Shown here piece after piece: positions 42,892-52,282 of a stretch of 64,000 bases of DNA. The DNA is taken from assembly GCF_014230315.1 (NCBI RefSeq), contig NZ_JACLAW010000008.1, positions 62,001 to 126,000 of the forward strand. Direction: 5' to 3'. How positions within the stretch are numbered: the stretch's first letter is position 1; each line of letters begins with the position of its first letter. The DNA comes from Novosphingobium flavum (lineage in GTDB: Bacteria; Pseudomonadota; Alphaproteobacteria; Sphingomonadales; Sphingomonadaceae). The notes under the pieces were generated by a model. The model was not told the DNA's origin. It did no database searches and worked only from the letters and a program-made list of their open reading frames with translations. The position numbers and the translations under genes were made by a program.

Positions 42892-45672
42892 ATGTCGGGC
42901 GCAAATATTGGCAACCGGGGTTCGCAAGCGGGCTCCGTTCTCTTGAAGTCGCTGTTGGGTTCCGCCGCCGTGCTGGGGCTTTCTGTATCGGGCCTCGCCC
43001 GGGCACAGGAAGTGGCTCAGGAAGAGGCCCAGCCCGCGGCCGACAATCCCGAAGAAGCCACCGGCAACGAGATCGTGGTCACCGCCACCAAGCGCGAGCA
43101 GACCCTGCAGGACGTGCCGGTCGCCGTCTCGGTCACTACCGCCGAGACGATCGAGCGCGCCCATATCCGCGACATCCGCGACCTGTCCACGGTCGTGCCC
43201 TCGTTGCGGGTCAACCAGCTGCAAAGCTCGGCAAACACCAATTTCTACATCCGCGGTTTCGGCAACGGCGCCAACAACGCTGGGATCGAGCCCTCGGTCG
43301 GCCTCTTCGTCGATGGGGTCTATCGTTCGCGCTCGGCCTCGATGATCGCCGACCTGCCCGACGTCTCGCGGATCGAGGTCCTGCGCGGCCCGCAATCGAC
43401 CCTGTTCGGCAAGAACGCCTCGGCCGGCGTCATCTCGCTGGTGACGAGGGAACCGCAGTTCACGCTCGGCGGCAATGTCGAGGCGAGCTACGGCAATTTC
43501 AATGCCGTATTGCTCAAGGGCGTTGTCACCGGCCCGCTCTCGGAAACCGTCGCGGCCAGCATCGCCGGCGGCTACAACCGGCGCGACGGCTATGTGACCG
43601 ACACCGGCTCGGGCACCAAGACCAACGAGCGCAATCGCTGGTTCGTGCGCGGGCAGTTGCTGTTCAAGCCGTCGAGCGACCTCAAGGTCCGCCTGATCGG
43701 GGACTATGGGCGGATCGACGAGCTGTGCTGCGCCGTGGTCAATCTCCAGCGGTCCTCGCCTACGCAGGGCTCATCGCAGGTGGTGCAGGCCCTTGGCGGG
43801 CAATTGTCCGACCCGGCCAATCCCTTCGCCGACACGGTCGCCTACAACATCCCGTCGAGCAACAAGATCGACAATTACGGCGCGTCGGGGCAGATCGACT
43901 ACCGGATGGGGCCGCTCAAGCTGACCTCGATCACGGCCTATCGCAAGACTCACGCGATCACCAACCAGGACTCCGACTTCAGCAAGGCGGACCTGCTCGG
44001 CCGGAACTACCAGGACCTCAATATCGACACCTTCACGCAGGAACTGCGCCTGTCGACCGATTGGGACGGCCCGGTGAATGCCCTGCTCGGTGCGTTCTAT
44101 TTCAACGAGAAGATCAACCAGCACAACGAGCTCTACCTCGGCACGCAGTTCCGCTCCTATGCCGACCAGCTGATTACCGGCCTTTCGACCTCGCTCGGCG
44201 CGCCCTTCACGCTGGCGCAGGTCGAACAGATCCTCGGCAACGCCTCGACCGGCAACCCGGCCGCCTATGTCGGAAAGTCCTTCGCCCCGGGCACGGGTTT
44301 CACCGAGAACTATCACCTGGCTGATGAGAGCTACTCGATCTTCAGCCAGGTCGATTTCGAAGTGGCGCCGCGCCTCACCGTTACCGGCGGGCTCAACTAC
44401 ACGCACGACAGCAAGACCTTCCAGACGAACAGCCTCTCGACCGAGTTCTTCTCGGCCCTGCCGCTTTCGAGCTACTATTGCTCCGGGGTCACTCCTGCCA
44501 ACGGCTGCACCGCCAAGGGCATCTATTACGACAACACGGTGAACACCGTGGCCTTCAACATCGCCAGCGGCCCGGCCTTCGCCAATTCCGCCAATCCCCT
44601 CACCGTGCTGCAATGGATCGGGGCCAATCAGGCGACCTACCTTGGCGGGATCGTCCCGGCGGCCCAGGCCACGGTGCCCAAGCTCCAGGCGCTCAGCGCG
44701 CTGCAGTTTCTCCCGCCGTTCCTCAACCTGCCCAACGCGGTCGAGAACGGGAAGGTGAAGGGCGGCCACTGGAACTACACCGCGCGCCTCGCCTATGACC
44801 TGACCGACCAGATCAACCTCTATGCGAGCTATGCCACCGGCTACAAGGCGGCCTCGGTCAACCTCTCGCGCGACAGCCGGCCGACTGCGGGCGATCTCAC
44901 CACGATCATGACCAATTCGGCCTATACCGCGCTGCGCCTCAACAATCTCTCGGCCGGCAGCCGCTATGCCGGGCCCGAGGATTCGCAGGTGTTCGAGGCC
45001 GGGATGAAGGCCAACTGGGGCATCGCCACGCTCAACCTCGCCGTCTTCAAGCAGACCATCAAGGGCTTCCAGTCCAACCTCTTCACCGGCACCGGCTTCG
45101 TCCTCGTCAACGCGGGCAAGCAGTCCACCTTCGGCATCGAGTTCGAGGGCATGGTCAAGCCGAGCGAGGAACTGACCATCACCGCCGGCGTGACCTACCT
45201 CGATCCCAAGTACGACAGCTTCGTGCTCTCGGGCGTGGGTGACCTCACCGGCACCCGCCCGGCCGGGATCAGCCCGCTTTCGGCCACGATCGGCGGCGAA
45301 TGGAAGCAGCCGGTGGGGGATGGCGGCGATCACCTTATCCTCCACGCCGACTTCCACTACGAAGCGCCCTTCGCGCTGGTGGAAGGCCTGCCCAACCTGA
45401 TCCGCAAGGACCCGGTGACCGGCGCGCTCCTGCCCAACCCCTATGCCGATGCGATCGCCGCCTCGACCAGCCGCAAGCAGGAGATCAACCTGCTCAACGC
45501 TTCGCTGACCTATGCCATGGCGAACGGGATCGAAGTCGCGGTCTGGGGCCGCAACGTGCTCAACAACCGCACGATCCTGCAGATCTTCGACTCGCCGGTC
45601 CAGGTCGGCTCGATCTCCGGCTATCCCAGCGAACCGCGCACATACGGCGTCTCGGCCCGCTACCGGTTCTGA
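42892..45672 (+). CDS. TonB-dependent outer-membrane receptor
   Basis: 926-aa receptor. Long signal region about 1-38 (ending LARAQ), TonB box EIVVTATKR (about 60), plug with IEVLRGPQSTLFGKNASAGVISL, barrel ending in YGVSARYRF with the usual C-terminal Phe. Start ATG 42892 with AGAGGG upstream; an in-frame codon at 42856 would add unneeded residues. The plug and QDVPVAVSV stretch are those of the large sphingomonad group often linked to aromatic or siderophore uptake; ligand unknown. No partner gene follows. Confidence 0.95.
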   Translation: MSGANIGNRGSQAGSVLLKSLLGSAAVLGLSVSGLARAQEVAQEEAQPAADNPEEATGNEIVVTATKREQTLQDVPVAVSVTTAETIERAHIRDIRDLSTVVPSLRVNQLQSSANTNFYIRGFGNGANNAGIEPSVGLFVDGVYRSRSASMIADLPDVSRIEVLRGPQSTLFGKNASAGVISLVTREPQFTLGGNVEASYGNFNAVLLKGVVTGPLSETVAASIAGGYNRRDGYVTDTGSGTKTNERNRWFVRGQLLFKPSSDLKVRLIGDYGRIDELCCAVVNLQRSSPTQGSSQVVQALGGQLSDPANPFADTVAYNIPSSNKIDNYGASGQIDYRMGPLKLTSITAYRKTHAITNQDSDFSKADLLGRNYQDLNIDTFTQELRLSTDWDGPVNALLGAFYFNEKINQHNELYLGTQFRSYADQLITGLSTSLGAPFTLAQVEQILGNASTGNPAAYVGKSFAPGTGFTENYHLADESYSIFSQVDFEVAPRLTVTGGLNYTHDSKTFQTNSLSTEFFSALPLSSYYCSGVTPANGCTAKGIYYDNTVNTVAFNIASGPAFANSANPLTVLQWIGANQATYLGGIVPAAQATVPKLQALSALQFLPPFLNLPNAVENGKVKGGHWNYTARLAYDLTDQINLYASYATGYKAASVNLSRDSRPTAGDLTTIMTNSAYTALRLNNLSAGSRYAGPEDSQVFEAGMKANWGIATLNLAVFKQTIKGFQSNLFTGTGFVLVNAGKQSTFGIEFEGMVKPSEELTITAGVTYLDPKYDSFVLSGVGDLTGTRPAGISPLSATIGGEWKQPVGDGGDHLILHADFHYEAPFALVEGLPNLIRKDPVTGALLPNPYADAIAASTSRKQEINLLNASLTYAMANGIEVAVWGRNVLNNRTILQIFDSPVQVGSISGYPSEPRTYGVSARYRF

Positions 45673-45694
45673 AACGGCGCCTGCCGTAAAATGA

Positions 45695-45722
45695 AAAAAG
45701 GGGGCCTCTCGGCCCCCTTTTT
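45695..45722. terminator. Bidirectional intrinsic terminator
   Basis: AAAAAGGGGGCC / GGCCCCCTTTTT with a TCTC loop, between the receptor and the convergent membrane-protein gene. Confidence 0.92.
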
Positions 45723-45741
45723 GCGAAGGGTGTCAGTCAGA

Positions 45742-46524
45742 TCAGGCGAAAACCTCTTCGAGGGGCTCACCCATCGAACCGGCCCGGCCACGTGTCGTTT
45801 CCAGATAAATGGAAGTAAGCAGGGCCGGGAAGAGGAACAGCATGACTGTCGTGAGGATGAGCGATCCGGCAAGCATGGCCGGCGACATGGATGCCGCCAT
45901 CGCGGCGGAAAGCTCGCCGGGCCTGACCCCGCTGACGACTGCCCCCATCAGGGTGAAATACAGGACGTAATAAACAACGGCGAACAACAGGATGAGCGCG
46001 AAGATTTTCCAGCGTGATCCCTTGGTCAACTCGCGGCTGCGTCCAAAGCTGCCGATTACCCCGGAGTCTCCCGAAACCAATGAGGGGAGGGACACGCTCC
46101 ACATGGTCATCAGGATCAAGCCGGGCACTATCAACAGGATCATGCCCACCCACACGCCGAGGGCCCAAAGCAGCATCAGCGCGAACACCGGCAAGGCCTT
46201 GTATATCCCGGTGCGCAGGCAATCGGCAAATTCGGCGCGCTTACCCTCGCCGGTTATCAGGAAGCCATGCGTGGCGCTGGCGAACAGTATGCTGAAAAGC
46301 CCGAAGCTTGCGATCAGCACGAACCAGTAAGTGCCGGATGAAAAAATTCCCAAGGCGGAATCGGGCCCAGCCATGGCATTCATCATCATCGGGCGGATGA
46401 AGGCGAACTGAATAGCCATCATGATCGATTGCGTGCCGATGATGAGAACACCGACGCTGGTCAGCGACTTTCCGATGATGCTGAATGTTCTGCCAAGAAC
46501 GGCGCGTATGCTGAACCGTGTCAT
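45742..46524 (-). CDS. Polytopic membrane protein of unknown function
   Basis: 260-aa inner-membrane protein with about six hydrophobic helices. Between them lies the cytoplasmic stretch SLPSLVSGDSGVIGSFGRSRELTKGSRWKIF, a segment typical of a bacterial family related to glycerophosphodiester phosphodiesterase membrane domains and DUF975-like proteins. No catalytic residues are evident. Its AT content is a little higher than that of neighbours. Divergent from the DUF805 gene across 99 bases. Confidence 0.75.
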   Translation of the reverse strand: MTRFSIRAVLGRTFSIIGKSLTSVGVLIIGTQSIMMAIQFAFIRPMMMNAMAGPDSALGIFSSGTYWFVLIASFGLFSILFASATHGFLITGEGKRAEFADCLRTGIYKALPVFALMLLWALGVWVGMILLIVPGLILMTMWSVSLPSLVSGDSGVIGSFGRSRELTKGSRWKIFALILLFAVVYYVLYFTLMGAVVSGVRPGELSAAMAASMSPAMLAGSLILTTVMLFLFPALLTSIYLETTRGRAGSMGEPLEEVFA

Positions 46525-46623
46525 TAAATTGCCCCATCCACTTGAAATGCGGCACGATATCGTAATTTATCATCGGAGCTAGTCTCGATTTCGCATGCCT
46601 GTCGGCAAGCAGGGAGAATTGCC

Positions 46624-47040
46624 ATGGAATGGATGCTGCTGCCCTATCGCCGCTATGCGGAGTTCACCGGCCGCTCGCGCCGCAAGGAGTTCTGGCTCTT
46701 CGCGCTGTTCCAGTGGCTGGTGATGATCGTGCTCGCCGCTTTTCTCGGCCGCACCACGGGCGCGTGGTATCCCGGATACGCGGGCTTCTACACCTCGTTC
46801 GATTCTGCGCCGGGGATGATCAGCAACCTGTTCTGGCTGCTCAACTTCATCCCGAACCTGGCCGTCTCGGTCCGCCGCCTGCATGATCAGGACCGGTCCG
46901 GCTGGCTCCTGCTGCTGATGTTCGTGCCGGTGCTGGGCTGGTTTGCCCTGTTCGTGATGTTCTGCCTCAATGGCACCCGCGGCCCCAACCGCTTCGGCCC
47001 GGACCCGAAGAACCCGACCGACATCGACGCCTTTACCTGA
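46624..47040 (+). CDS. DUF805-family membrane protein
   Basis: 138-aa protein with three to four hydrophobic segments and the DUF805 hallmarks: YAEFTGRSRRKEFW near the N terminus, SVRRLHDQDRSGW in the centre and GTRGPNRFGPDP at the C terminus. Function of the family is unknown; some members relate to phage or stress phenotypes. Ends 3 bases from the convergent ABC permease gene. Confidence 0.93.
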   Translation: MEWMLLPYRRYAEFTGRSRRKEFWLFALFQWLVMIVLAAFLGRTTGAWYPGYAGFYTSFDSAPGMISNLFWLLNFIPNLAVSVRRLHDQDRSGWLLLLMFVPVLGWFALFVMFCLNGTRGPNRFGPDPKNPTDIDAFT

Positions 47041-47043
47041 ACC

Positions 47044-49581
47044 CTAAAGCTCGCGCAGCACCCGCGCCGGCCGCGCCCGCAGCAGGGGCAGCGAGCCGGC
47101 AAGGGCAAAGGCCAGCACCAGCGCCAGCCCGGCGCCGAGGACCACCGCCACCTCGGTCCAGTCCGGCAGCCAGTCGAACTCGAACTGCTTGACGATGATC
47201 ACCCAGCCGATCGCCGATCCCAGCGGCAGGGCCACCAACGCCAGCAGCCCCGCCAGCAGGCCATATTCGCCCAGTTGCATCAGCAGGATCTGGGCCCGGC
47301 TCGCCCCCATCACCCGCAGGATCACGCTGTCATAAGTGCGGGTCGCCCGCGCCGCCGCGATCGCGCCCATCAGCACCGCCAGCCCGGCCAGCACGGCGAC
47401 GGACGAAGCCGCGAGGATCGCCACGCTCATCCGGTCGAGCAATCCGCGCGCCTCGGTCAAAAGCGCCCCGGTCTCGATCACGCTGCTCGCCGGAAAGGCC
47501 TTGACCAGCGCCCGCAGCAGGCCCCCGGTTCGCGTGCCCTTGGGCAGCTCGATCGTCGCGGCAAGGTTGTGCGGGGCATCGGCCAGGGCATTGGGGCTGA
47601 ACACCAGCACATAGTTGAAGCCCATCGCGTCCCAGTCGATCCGCCGGAACGTGGCAATCGTCACCTCGCGCTCCACGCCGAGCAGGCTCACCGCCAGGTG
47701 ATCGCCCAGCTTCAGTCCCAGCGCCTCGGCCAGCTTCTCGTCGACCGAGACCAACGGCGGCCCTGCATAGTCCTTCGACCACCATGCCCCGGCGGTCACG
47801 CTGTTGCCCTCTGGCACCGCGTCCGAATAGGTCAGCCCGCGCTCGCCGCGCAGGGCCCAGGCGCCCTCGGGCAATTCCTTGAGGTCGGCAACGCGGGTCA
47901 TGCGGCCCGCCGGGCCATAGGCCAGAATCGAGCCGCGCAGGTTGGGCACCATCCGCAGGCTCGCCCCCGGCACCGTCGCCTCGACCGCTTGCCTGAACTC
48001 GCCCGCCCGGTCGCGCGGCACGTCGAGGACGAAGAAGTCCGGAGCCTTCTGCGGAATGCGCGCCGCGATATTGGCATCGAGGCTGGACTGCACCGCCGCC
48101 AGCAGCACGAAGGCCGATAGCCCGAAGCCCAGTGCCGTCACCAGCGAGGCAGTCGGCGCGCCGGGGCGGTGGAGGTTCGCAAGGCCGGCGCGCAGCAGCG
48201 GGTTCTTCGGGCGCGGCAAGCGGGCAAGGCCGCGCCGCAGCACTTGTCCCAGCCCCGCGAGCAGAGCCAGCCCGCCGGCAGACCCGGCGAGGAACCACAG
48301 CGTCACCAGCGGCTGGGCCGCCGTGGCGATGGCCAGCCCCGCGATCGCGGCAAGACCCAGCGCCACCGGCAGCAGCGCCGTGCGCCAGGGCAGGGCGAGA
48401 CGCGAGACCCGCGCCCGCATCAGCGCCATGGCCGGAAAAGCGCGGGCACGGGCCAGGGGCGGGGCGGTGAAGACCAGCGCCACCAGCAGGCCGTAGGCCG
48501 CCGCGCGCAGCAGGGCGAGCGGGTCGAACGTGAGCCCGGTGTTCACCGGCAAGAGGTCGCCCAGCGCGCGGGCCAGCAGCGGCGTCACCAGCAGGCCCGC
48601 CACCAGCCCTGCCAGCGTCGCCGCCAGCGCGGCGGCGGCCACTTGCAACAGGGTGATCCGGGCAATGTCGGCGCTGGTGGCGCCCAGCACCTTGAGCGTG
48701 GCGATCGATTGCCGCCGCCCGTCGAGGTAGGAGGTCACCCCCAGCCCGATCCCGATGCCGGCGATGACCAGCGCCGCAAGGCCCACCAGCACCAGAAACT
48801 CGCCCATCCGGCCGACGAAGCGCTCGGTCCCCGGTGCGGCATTGTCTCGCGTGCGGTACTGGAAGCCGGCGGCGGGAAAGCGCTTCTTCAGGCTTTCCAC
48901 CACCGCATCGGGATCGTAGGCGGCATTGAACGCTACCCGCGCGCGGGTGCGGAATTGCGATCCCGGCGCGGTCAATCCGGCGCGCACCGGAAAGTCCGCG
49001 TCCACGATCACCGGCGGGCCAAAGGCAAAGCCTTCGCCCAGCCGGTCGGGCTCGTCTTCGATGATCCCGCCGACCTTGAGCGTCTGCCCGGCGATCGAGA
49101 TGGTCTGGCCCGGGGCCACGCCCAGCCGCGCCGCCGCGCCCTCGGCCAGCCAGGCCTCGCCCGCAGGCGGCGCGCCGACCGCGCGCCCGTCTTCCAGCAC
49201 CAGCCTGCCGACCAGCGGCCATTTCGCGTCGATCGCTTTCAATTGCACCGGCGCGTTGAGTTCTCCGGCCGAGGCCATGGCCTGCAGCCGCGTCCCGCTG
49301 CTGACCGTGCCCAGCGCCTCCAGCGCCCCGCGCTCGGCCGGGGTCAGGTCGCGCTGCCACACCTCCACGCCGATGTCGCCGCCAAGGATCGCGCGGCCCC
49401 GGCTCGCCAGTTCACGCTCGATCGATCCGGTCAGCGTCCCGATCGCCGCGAGCGTCGCCACGCCGAGGAACAGGCAGACCAGCAGGAGACGCAGGCCCTT
49501 GAACCGCGCGGAAAGGTCGCGCCGCGCGATCCGCCAGGCGGCGCCCCAGCTCAGGTCCCCGTTCCCCGCAGCATCGCTCAC
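47044..49581 (-). CDS. YbbP-like FtsX-family ABC transporter permease
   Basis: 845-aa permease with two FtsX-type halves: a first anchor helix (about 33-54), a large periplasmic domain, helices about 265-400, two further central helices, a second periplasmic domain and three C-terminal helices about 720-835. This duplicated form (about 800 aa) is the YbbP type. Together with the ATPase just upstream and the arylesterase it forms the ybbA-ybbP-tesA cluster known from E. coli. It probably moves lipids or peptides rather than small solutes. Starts 4 bases inside the ATPase gene. Confidence 0.92.
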   Translation of the reverse strand: MSDAAGNGDLSWGAAWRIARRDLSARFKGLRLLLVCLFLGVATLAAIGTLTGSIERELASRGRAILGGDIGVEVWQRDLTPAERGALEALGTVSSGTRLQAMASAGELNAPVQLKAIDAKWPLVGRLVLEDGRAVGAPPAGEAWLAEGAAARLGVAPGQTISIAGQTLKVGGIIEDEPDRLGEGFAFGPPVIVDADFPVRAGLTAPGSQFRTRARVAFNAAYDPDAVVESLKKRFPAAGFQYRTRDNAAPGTERFVGRMGEFLVLVGLAALVIAGIGIGLGVTSYLDGRRQSIATLKVLGATSADIARITLLQVAAAALAATLAGLVAGLLVTPLLARALGDLLPVNTGLTFDPLALLRAAAYGLLVALVFTAPPLARARAFPAMALMRARVSRLALPWRTALLPVALGLAAIAGLAIATAAQPLVTLWFLAGSAGGLALLAGLGQVLRRGLARLPRPKNPLLRAGLANLHRPGAPTASLVTALGFGLSAFVLLAAVQSSLDANIAARIPQKAPDFFVLDVPRDRAGEFRQAVEATVPGASLRMVPNLRGSILAYGPAGRMTRVADLKELPEGAWALRGERGLTYSDAVPEGNSVTAGAWWSKDYAGPPLVSVDEKLAEALGLKLGDHLAVSLLGVEREVTIATFRRIDWDAMGFNYVLVFSPNALADAPHNLAATIELPKGTRTGGLLRALVKAFPASSVIETGALLTEARGLLDRMSVAILAASSVAVLAGLAVLMGAIAAARATRTYDSVILRVMGASRAQILLMQLGEYGLLAGLLALVALPLGSAIGWVIIVKQFEFDWLPDWTEVAVVLGAGLALVLAFALAGSLPLLRARPARVLREL

Positions 49582-50249
49582 GCCGGATGGTCCGAAACGA
49601 TCCGCCCGTCGCCCAGGGTCACGATCCGCGCACAGCGCTTCGCAAGGTCGGGGTCATGCGTGATGATTACCAGCGTGGCGCCGGTCTCGGCGCGGCGGGC
49701 AAACAGCAGGTCGATGATCGCCGCCCCGGTATGGCCATCGAGGTTACCGGTCGGTTCGTCGGCAAACAGCAGGGGCGGGCGCGGGGCAAGCGCGCGGGCG
49801 ATCGCCACGCGCTGCTGCTCGCCGCCGGAAAGCTGCGCGGGATAGTGATCGAGCCGGTGGCCAAGGCCGACGGCCGCCAGTTCGTCCGCCGCCCGTTCCC
49901 ACGGGTCGGAAATGCCCGCCAGTTCCATCGGGGTCGCCACGTTCTCGCGCGCGGTCATGGTCGGCAGCAGGTGGAAGGCCTGAAGCACGATCCCGATCCG
50001 CCCGCGCCGGGCACGGGCCAGCGCGTCCTCGTCGAGATTGGAAAAGTCCGCCCCCGCCACCTCCAGGCTGCCGCCGCCCGCCTGTTCCAGCCCGGTCAGC
50101 AGGGCCATCAGGCTCGATTTGCCCGAGCCCGAGGGCCCGAGCAGGGCCACAGTTTCACCGGAGCCGACTTCGAGGTCGATCCCCTTGAGGATTTCGGTCT
50201 GGCCGAGGGTCAGCGTCAGCGCACGTGCGCGAATGGCGGGACTTGTCAC
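49578..50249 (-). CDS. YbbA-like ABC transporter ATP-binding protein
   Basis: 223-aa ATPase of the LolD/MacB group: Walker A GPSGSGKSS (38-46), signature LSGGEQQRVAIARAL, Walker B LLFADEPTGNLD and the H-loop ITHDPDL. Partner of the following permease, with a 4-base overlap. Divergent from the arylesterase gene 45 bases away. Confidence 0.95.
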   Translation of the reverse strand: MTSPAIRARALTLTLGQTEILKGIDLEVGSGETVALLGPSGSGKSSLMALLTGLEQAGGGSLEVAGADFSNLDEDALARARRGRIGIVLQAFHLLPTMTARENVATPMELAGISDPWERAADELAAVGLGHRLDHYPAQLSGGEQQRVAIARALAPRPPLLFADEPTGNLDGHTGAAIIDLLFARRAETGATLVIITHDPDLAKRCARIVTLGDGRIVSDHPA

Positions 50250-50294
50250 CAGCAGGGGATGACATAGCTATGTGCGGTGCGGCAAGGAGGCAAA

Positions 50295-51002
50295 ATGTAC
50301 AGGGTTGTAACAGCGGGCGCGCTCGCATTGGTTCTGGCGGCCTGCTCCAAGGGCGCGCCGATCCCGGAAGGCGGGCCGGGCGAGGCCGCGAGCGCGGCCA
50401 CGGCGGCCGCATCGGACACGCTTCCGGTCATGGGGGCGCCGCGCAATGTGCTTGCCGTGGGAGACAGTCTGTTCGCCGGCCATGGCCTCGCCAACCCGGC
50501 CGAGGCCTATCCTGCCCGGCTCGAAGCGACGCTGCGCGCGCGCGGGGTGAATGCGAAAATCACCAATGCCGGGGTCTCGGGCGATACCAGCGGCGCCGGG
50601 GCCGAGCGTTTCGCCTTCGTGCTCAGGAGCCAGCCGCAAAAGCCCGATCTCGTCATCATCGAATTTGGCGGCAACGACGTGCTGCGCGCCCTGCCGCCGC
50701 AGGAAACCCGCGCCAACATCACGCGGATGCTGGATGCGGCCAAGGCGGCGGGCGTGCCGGTCCTCCTCATGGGGATGCTGGCGCCGCCCAACCTCGGTCC
50801 CGATTTCAAGGCCCGGTTCGAGCCGATCTACCCCGAGCTTGCGAAGGCCTATGGCGCGAAGCTCGTGCCGTTTTTCCTTGCCCCGGTGATCGGCAAGCCC
50901 GACCTGATCCAGCAGGACCACATCCACCCCAATCCGCAAGGAGTGGATGCCATCGTCGCCGCCACGGCCGATCAGGTGGCCGCCGCGATCCCTAAGCGGT
51001 AA
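50295..51002 (+). CDS. TesA-type arylesterase / SGNH lipoprotein
   Basis: 235-aa SGNH hydrolase related to E. coli TesA (thioesterase I/lysophospholipase L1). Lipobox LAAC (14-17), then block I VGDSLFAG (Ser58), GVSGDT, block III GGNDVLRAL and block V DHIHPN (Asp/His). Being a lipoprotein is unlike soluble TesA. Start ATG 50295, 4 bases after AAGGAGG; a GTG at 50277 has no ribosome site. Its 3' end overlaps the convergent MFS gene by 11 bases. Confidence 0.9.
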   Translation: MYRVVTAGALALVLAACSKGAPIPEGGPGEAASAATAAASDTLPVMGAPRNVLAVGDSLFAGHGLANPAEAYPARLEATLRARGVNAKITNAGVSGDTSGAGAERFAFVLRSQPQKPDLVIIEFGGNDVLRALPPQETRANITRMLDAAKAAGVPVLLMGMLAPPNLGPDFKARFEPIYPELAKAYGAKLVPFFLAPVIGKPDLIQQDHIHPNPQGVDAIVAATADQVAAAIPKR

Positions 51003-52251
51003 GGGGCCGCGCCGGGCGGCGGAATCCGACGATGAAGACCAGCGAGACGAGCACCGCCATGCTCCCCGCCACCACGAAGGCCGGGGTATAGGTCCCGGTC
51101 ACTTCGCGCACCACGCCCGCGCCAAAGGCGGCGAAGGCCGCGCCGATTTGGTGCGCCACCAGCACCCAGCCGAACACGATCGCCCCTTCGCCGCCGGGGA
51201 AGGCGGCGTTCGACAGCTTCACCGTCGGCGGCACGGTGGCGATCCAGTCCAGCCCGTAGAACACGGCAAAGACCGCGAGGCTGACCTCGCCGAAATCGAG
51301 AAACGGCAGGACCACCAGCGAGAGCCCGCGAAAGCCGTAATAGATCGCCAGCAAACGGCGCGGGTCGTAGCGGTCGGTCAGCCAGCCCGAGGCGGTCGTG
51401 CCGACAAGGTCGAACAGGCCCATGGTCGAAAGCAGCCCGGCGGCGGCCACCGGGCCGATCCCGTGATCGCCGCAAAGCGGGATCATGTGCGTGCCGACCA
51501 GGCCATTGGTGGTCAGCCCGCAGACGAAGAAGGTTCCCGCCAGCAGCCAGAAGGTCGGATTGCGGCTGGCCTTGGCCAGCGTGGTGAGGGCGAGCAGGGG
51601 ATTGGGGGCAGGGGGCCTGGCCAGCCCGGCCGGCGCATCCACCGCCTCGCCAAAGCGCCGCGCGCCGCGGTCCTCGGGGTGTTCGGGCACCAGCACGGCC
51701 ACCAGCGGGATCAGCGCCGCGCAGCCAAGGCTGACCGCCAGCGTCACCGGCTGCCAGGCTCCGCTGGCCGAGAGCCAGGCGAGGAACGGCAGGAAGATCA
51801 GCGCCCCGGTCGCGGTAGAGGCGCTGAGAATGCCCATCACCAGCCCCTGCCGCGTGGCGAACCAGCGATTGACCACGGCAGCGCCCAGCACTGAAGCCAC
51901 GGCCCCCGAGCCGATCCCGGAAAGCACGCCCCAGGTCAGCACGTAGTGCCACGGCGCGGTCATCCACCGGCTCACGAAAGTCGCCGCCGCCATCAGCGCC
52001 AGGCCGCAGAGCATGGTCCGGCGAATGCCGAAACTCATCATCAGCGCCGCCGCGAAGGGCCCGACCAGTCCGTAGAGGAAAATGCCGAGCCCGGCGGAAA
52101 ACGAGATCGTCGCCCGGCTCCACCCGAAATGCAGCTCCAGCGGCAGCATCAGCACGCCCGGCGCCGAGCGCAGCCCGGCCGAGAACAGCAGGGCCAGGAA
52201 AGTCACGGCAACGACGAGGAAGGCCGGATGGTAACGCTGGGCGCGGGTCAT
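50992..52251 (-). CDS. Major facilitator superfamily transporter
   Basis: 419-aa inner-membrane transporter with about 12 transmembrane helices. The loop LTDRYDPRR between helices 8 and 9 is the usual MFS gate motif, and the opening AGLRSAPGVLMLPLE resembles the oxalate/monocarboxylate-type exporters. Substrate unknown. Start ATG 52251, 31 bases after the recF stop on the same strand, so it may be cotranscribed with recF. Confidence 0.9.
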   Translation of the reverse strand: MTRAQRYHPAFLVVAVTFLALLFSAGLRSAPGVLMLPLELHFGWSRATISFSAGLGIFLYGLVGPFAAALMMSFGIRRTMLCGLALMAAATFVSRWMTAPWHYVLTWGVLSGIGSGAVASVLGAAVVNRWFATRQGLVMGILSASTATGALIFLPFLAWLSASGAWQPVTLAVSLGCAALIPLVAVLVPEHPEDRGARRFGEAVDAPAGLARPPAPNPLLALTTLAKASRNPTFWLLAGTFFVCGLTTNGLVGTHMIPLCGDHGIGPVAAAGLLSTMGLFDLVGTTASGWLTDRYDPRRLLAIYYGFRGLSLVVLPFLDFGEVSLAVFAVFYGLDWIATVPPTVKLSNAAFPGGEGAIVFGWVLVAHQIGAAFAAFGAGVVREVTGTYTPAFVVAGSMAVLVSLVFIVGFRRPARPLTA

Positions 52252-52282
52252 GCCCCCATCTGCCAGCGCGGGGGCCTGCGTT

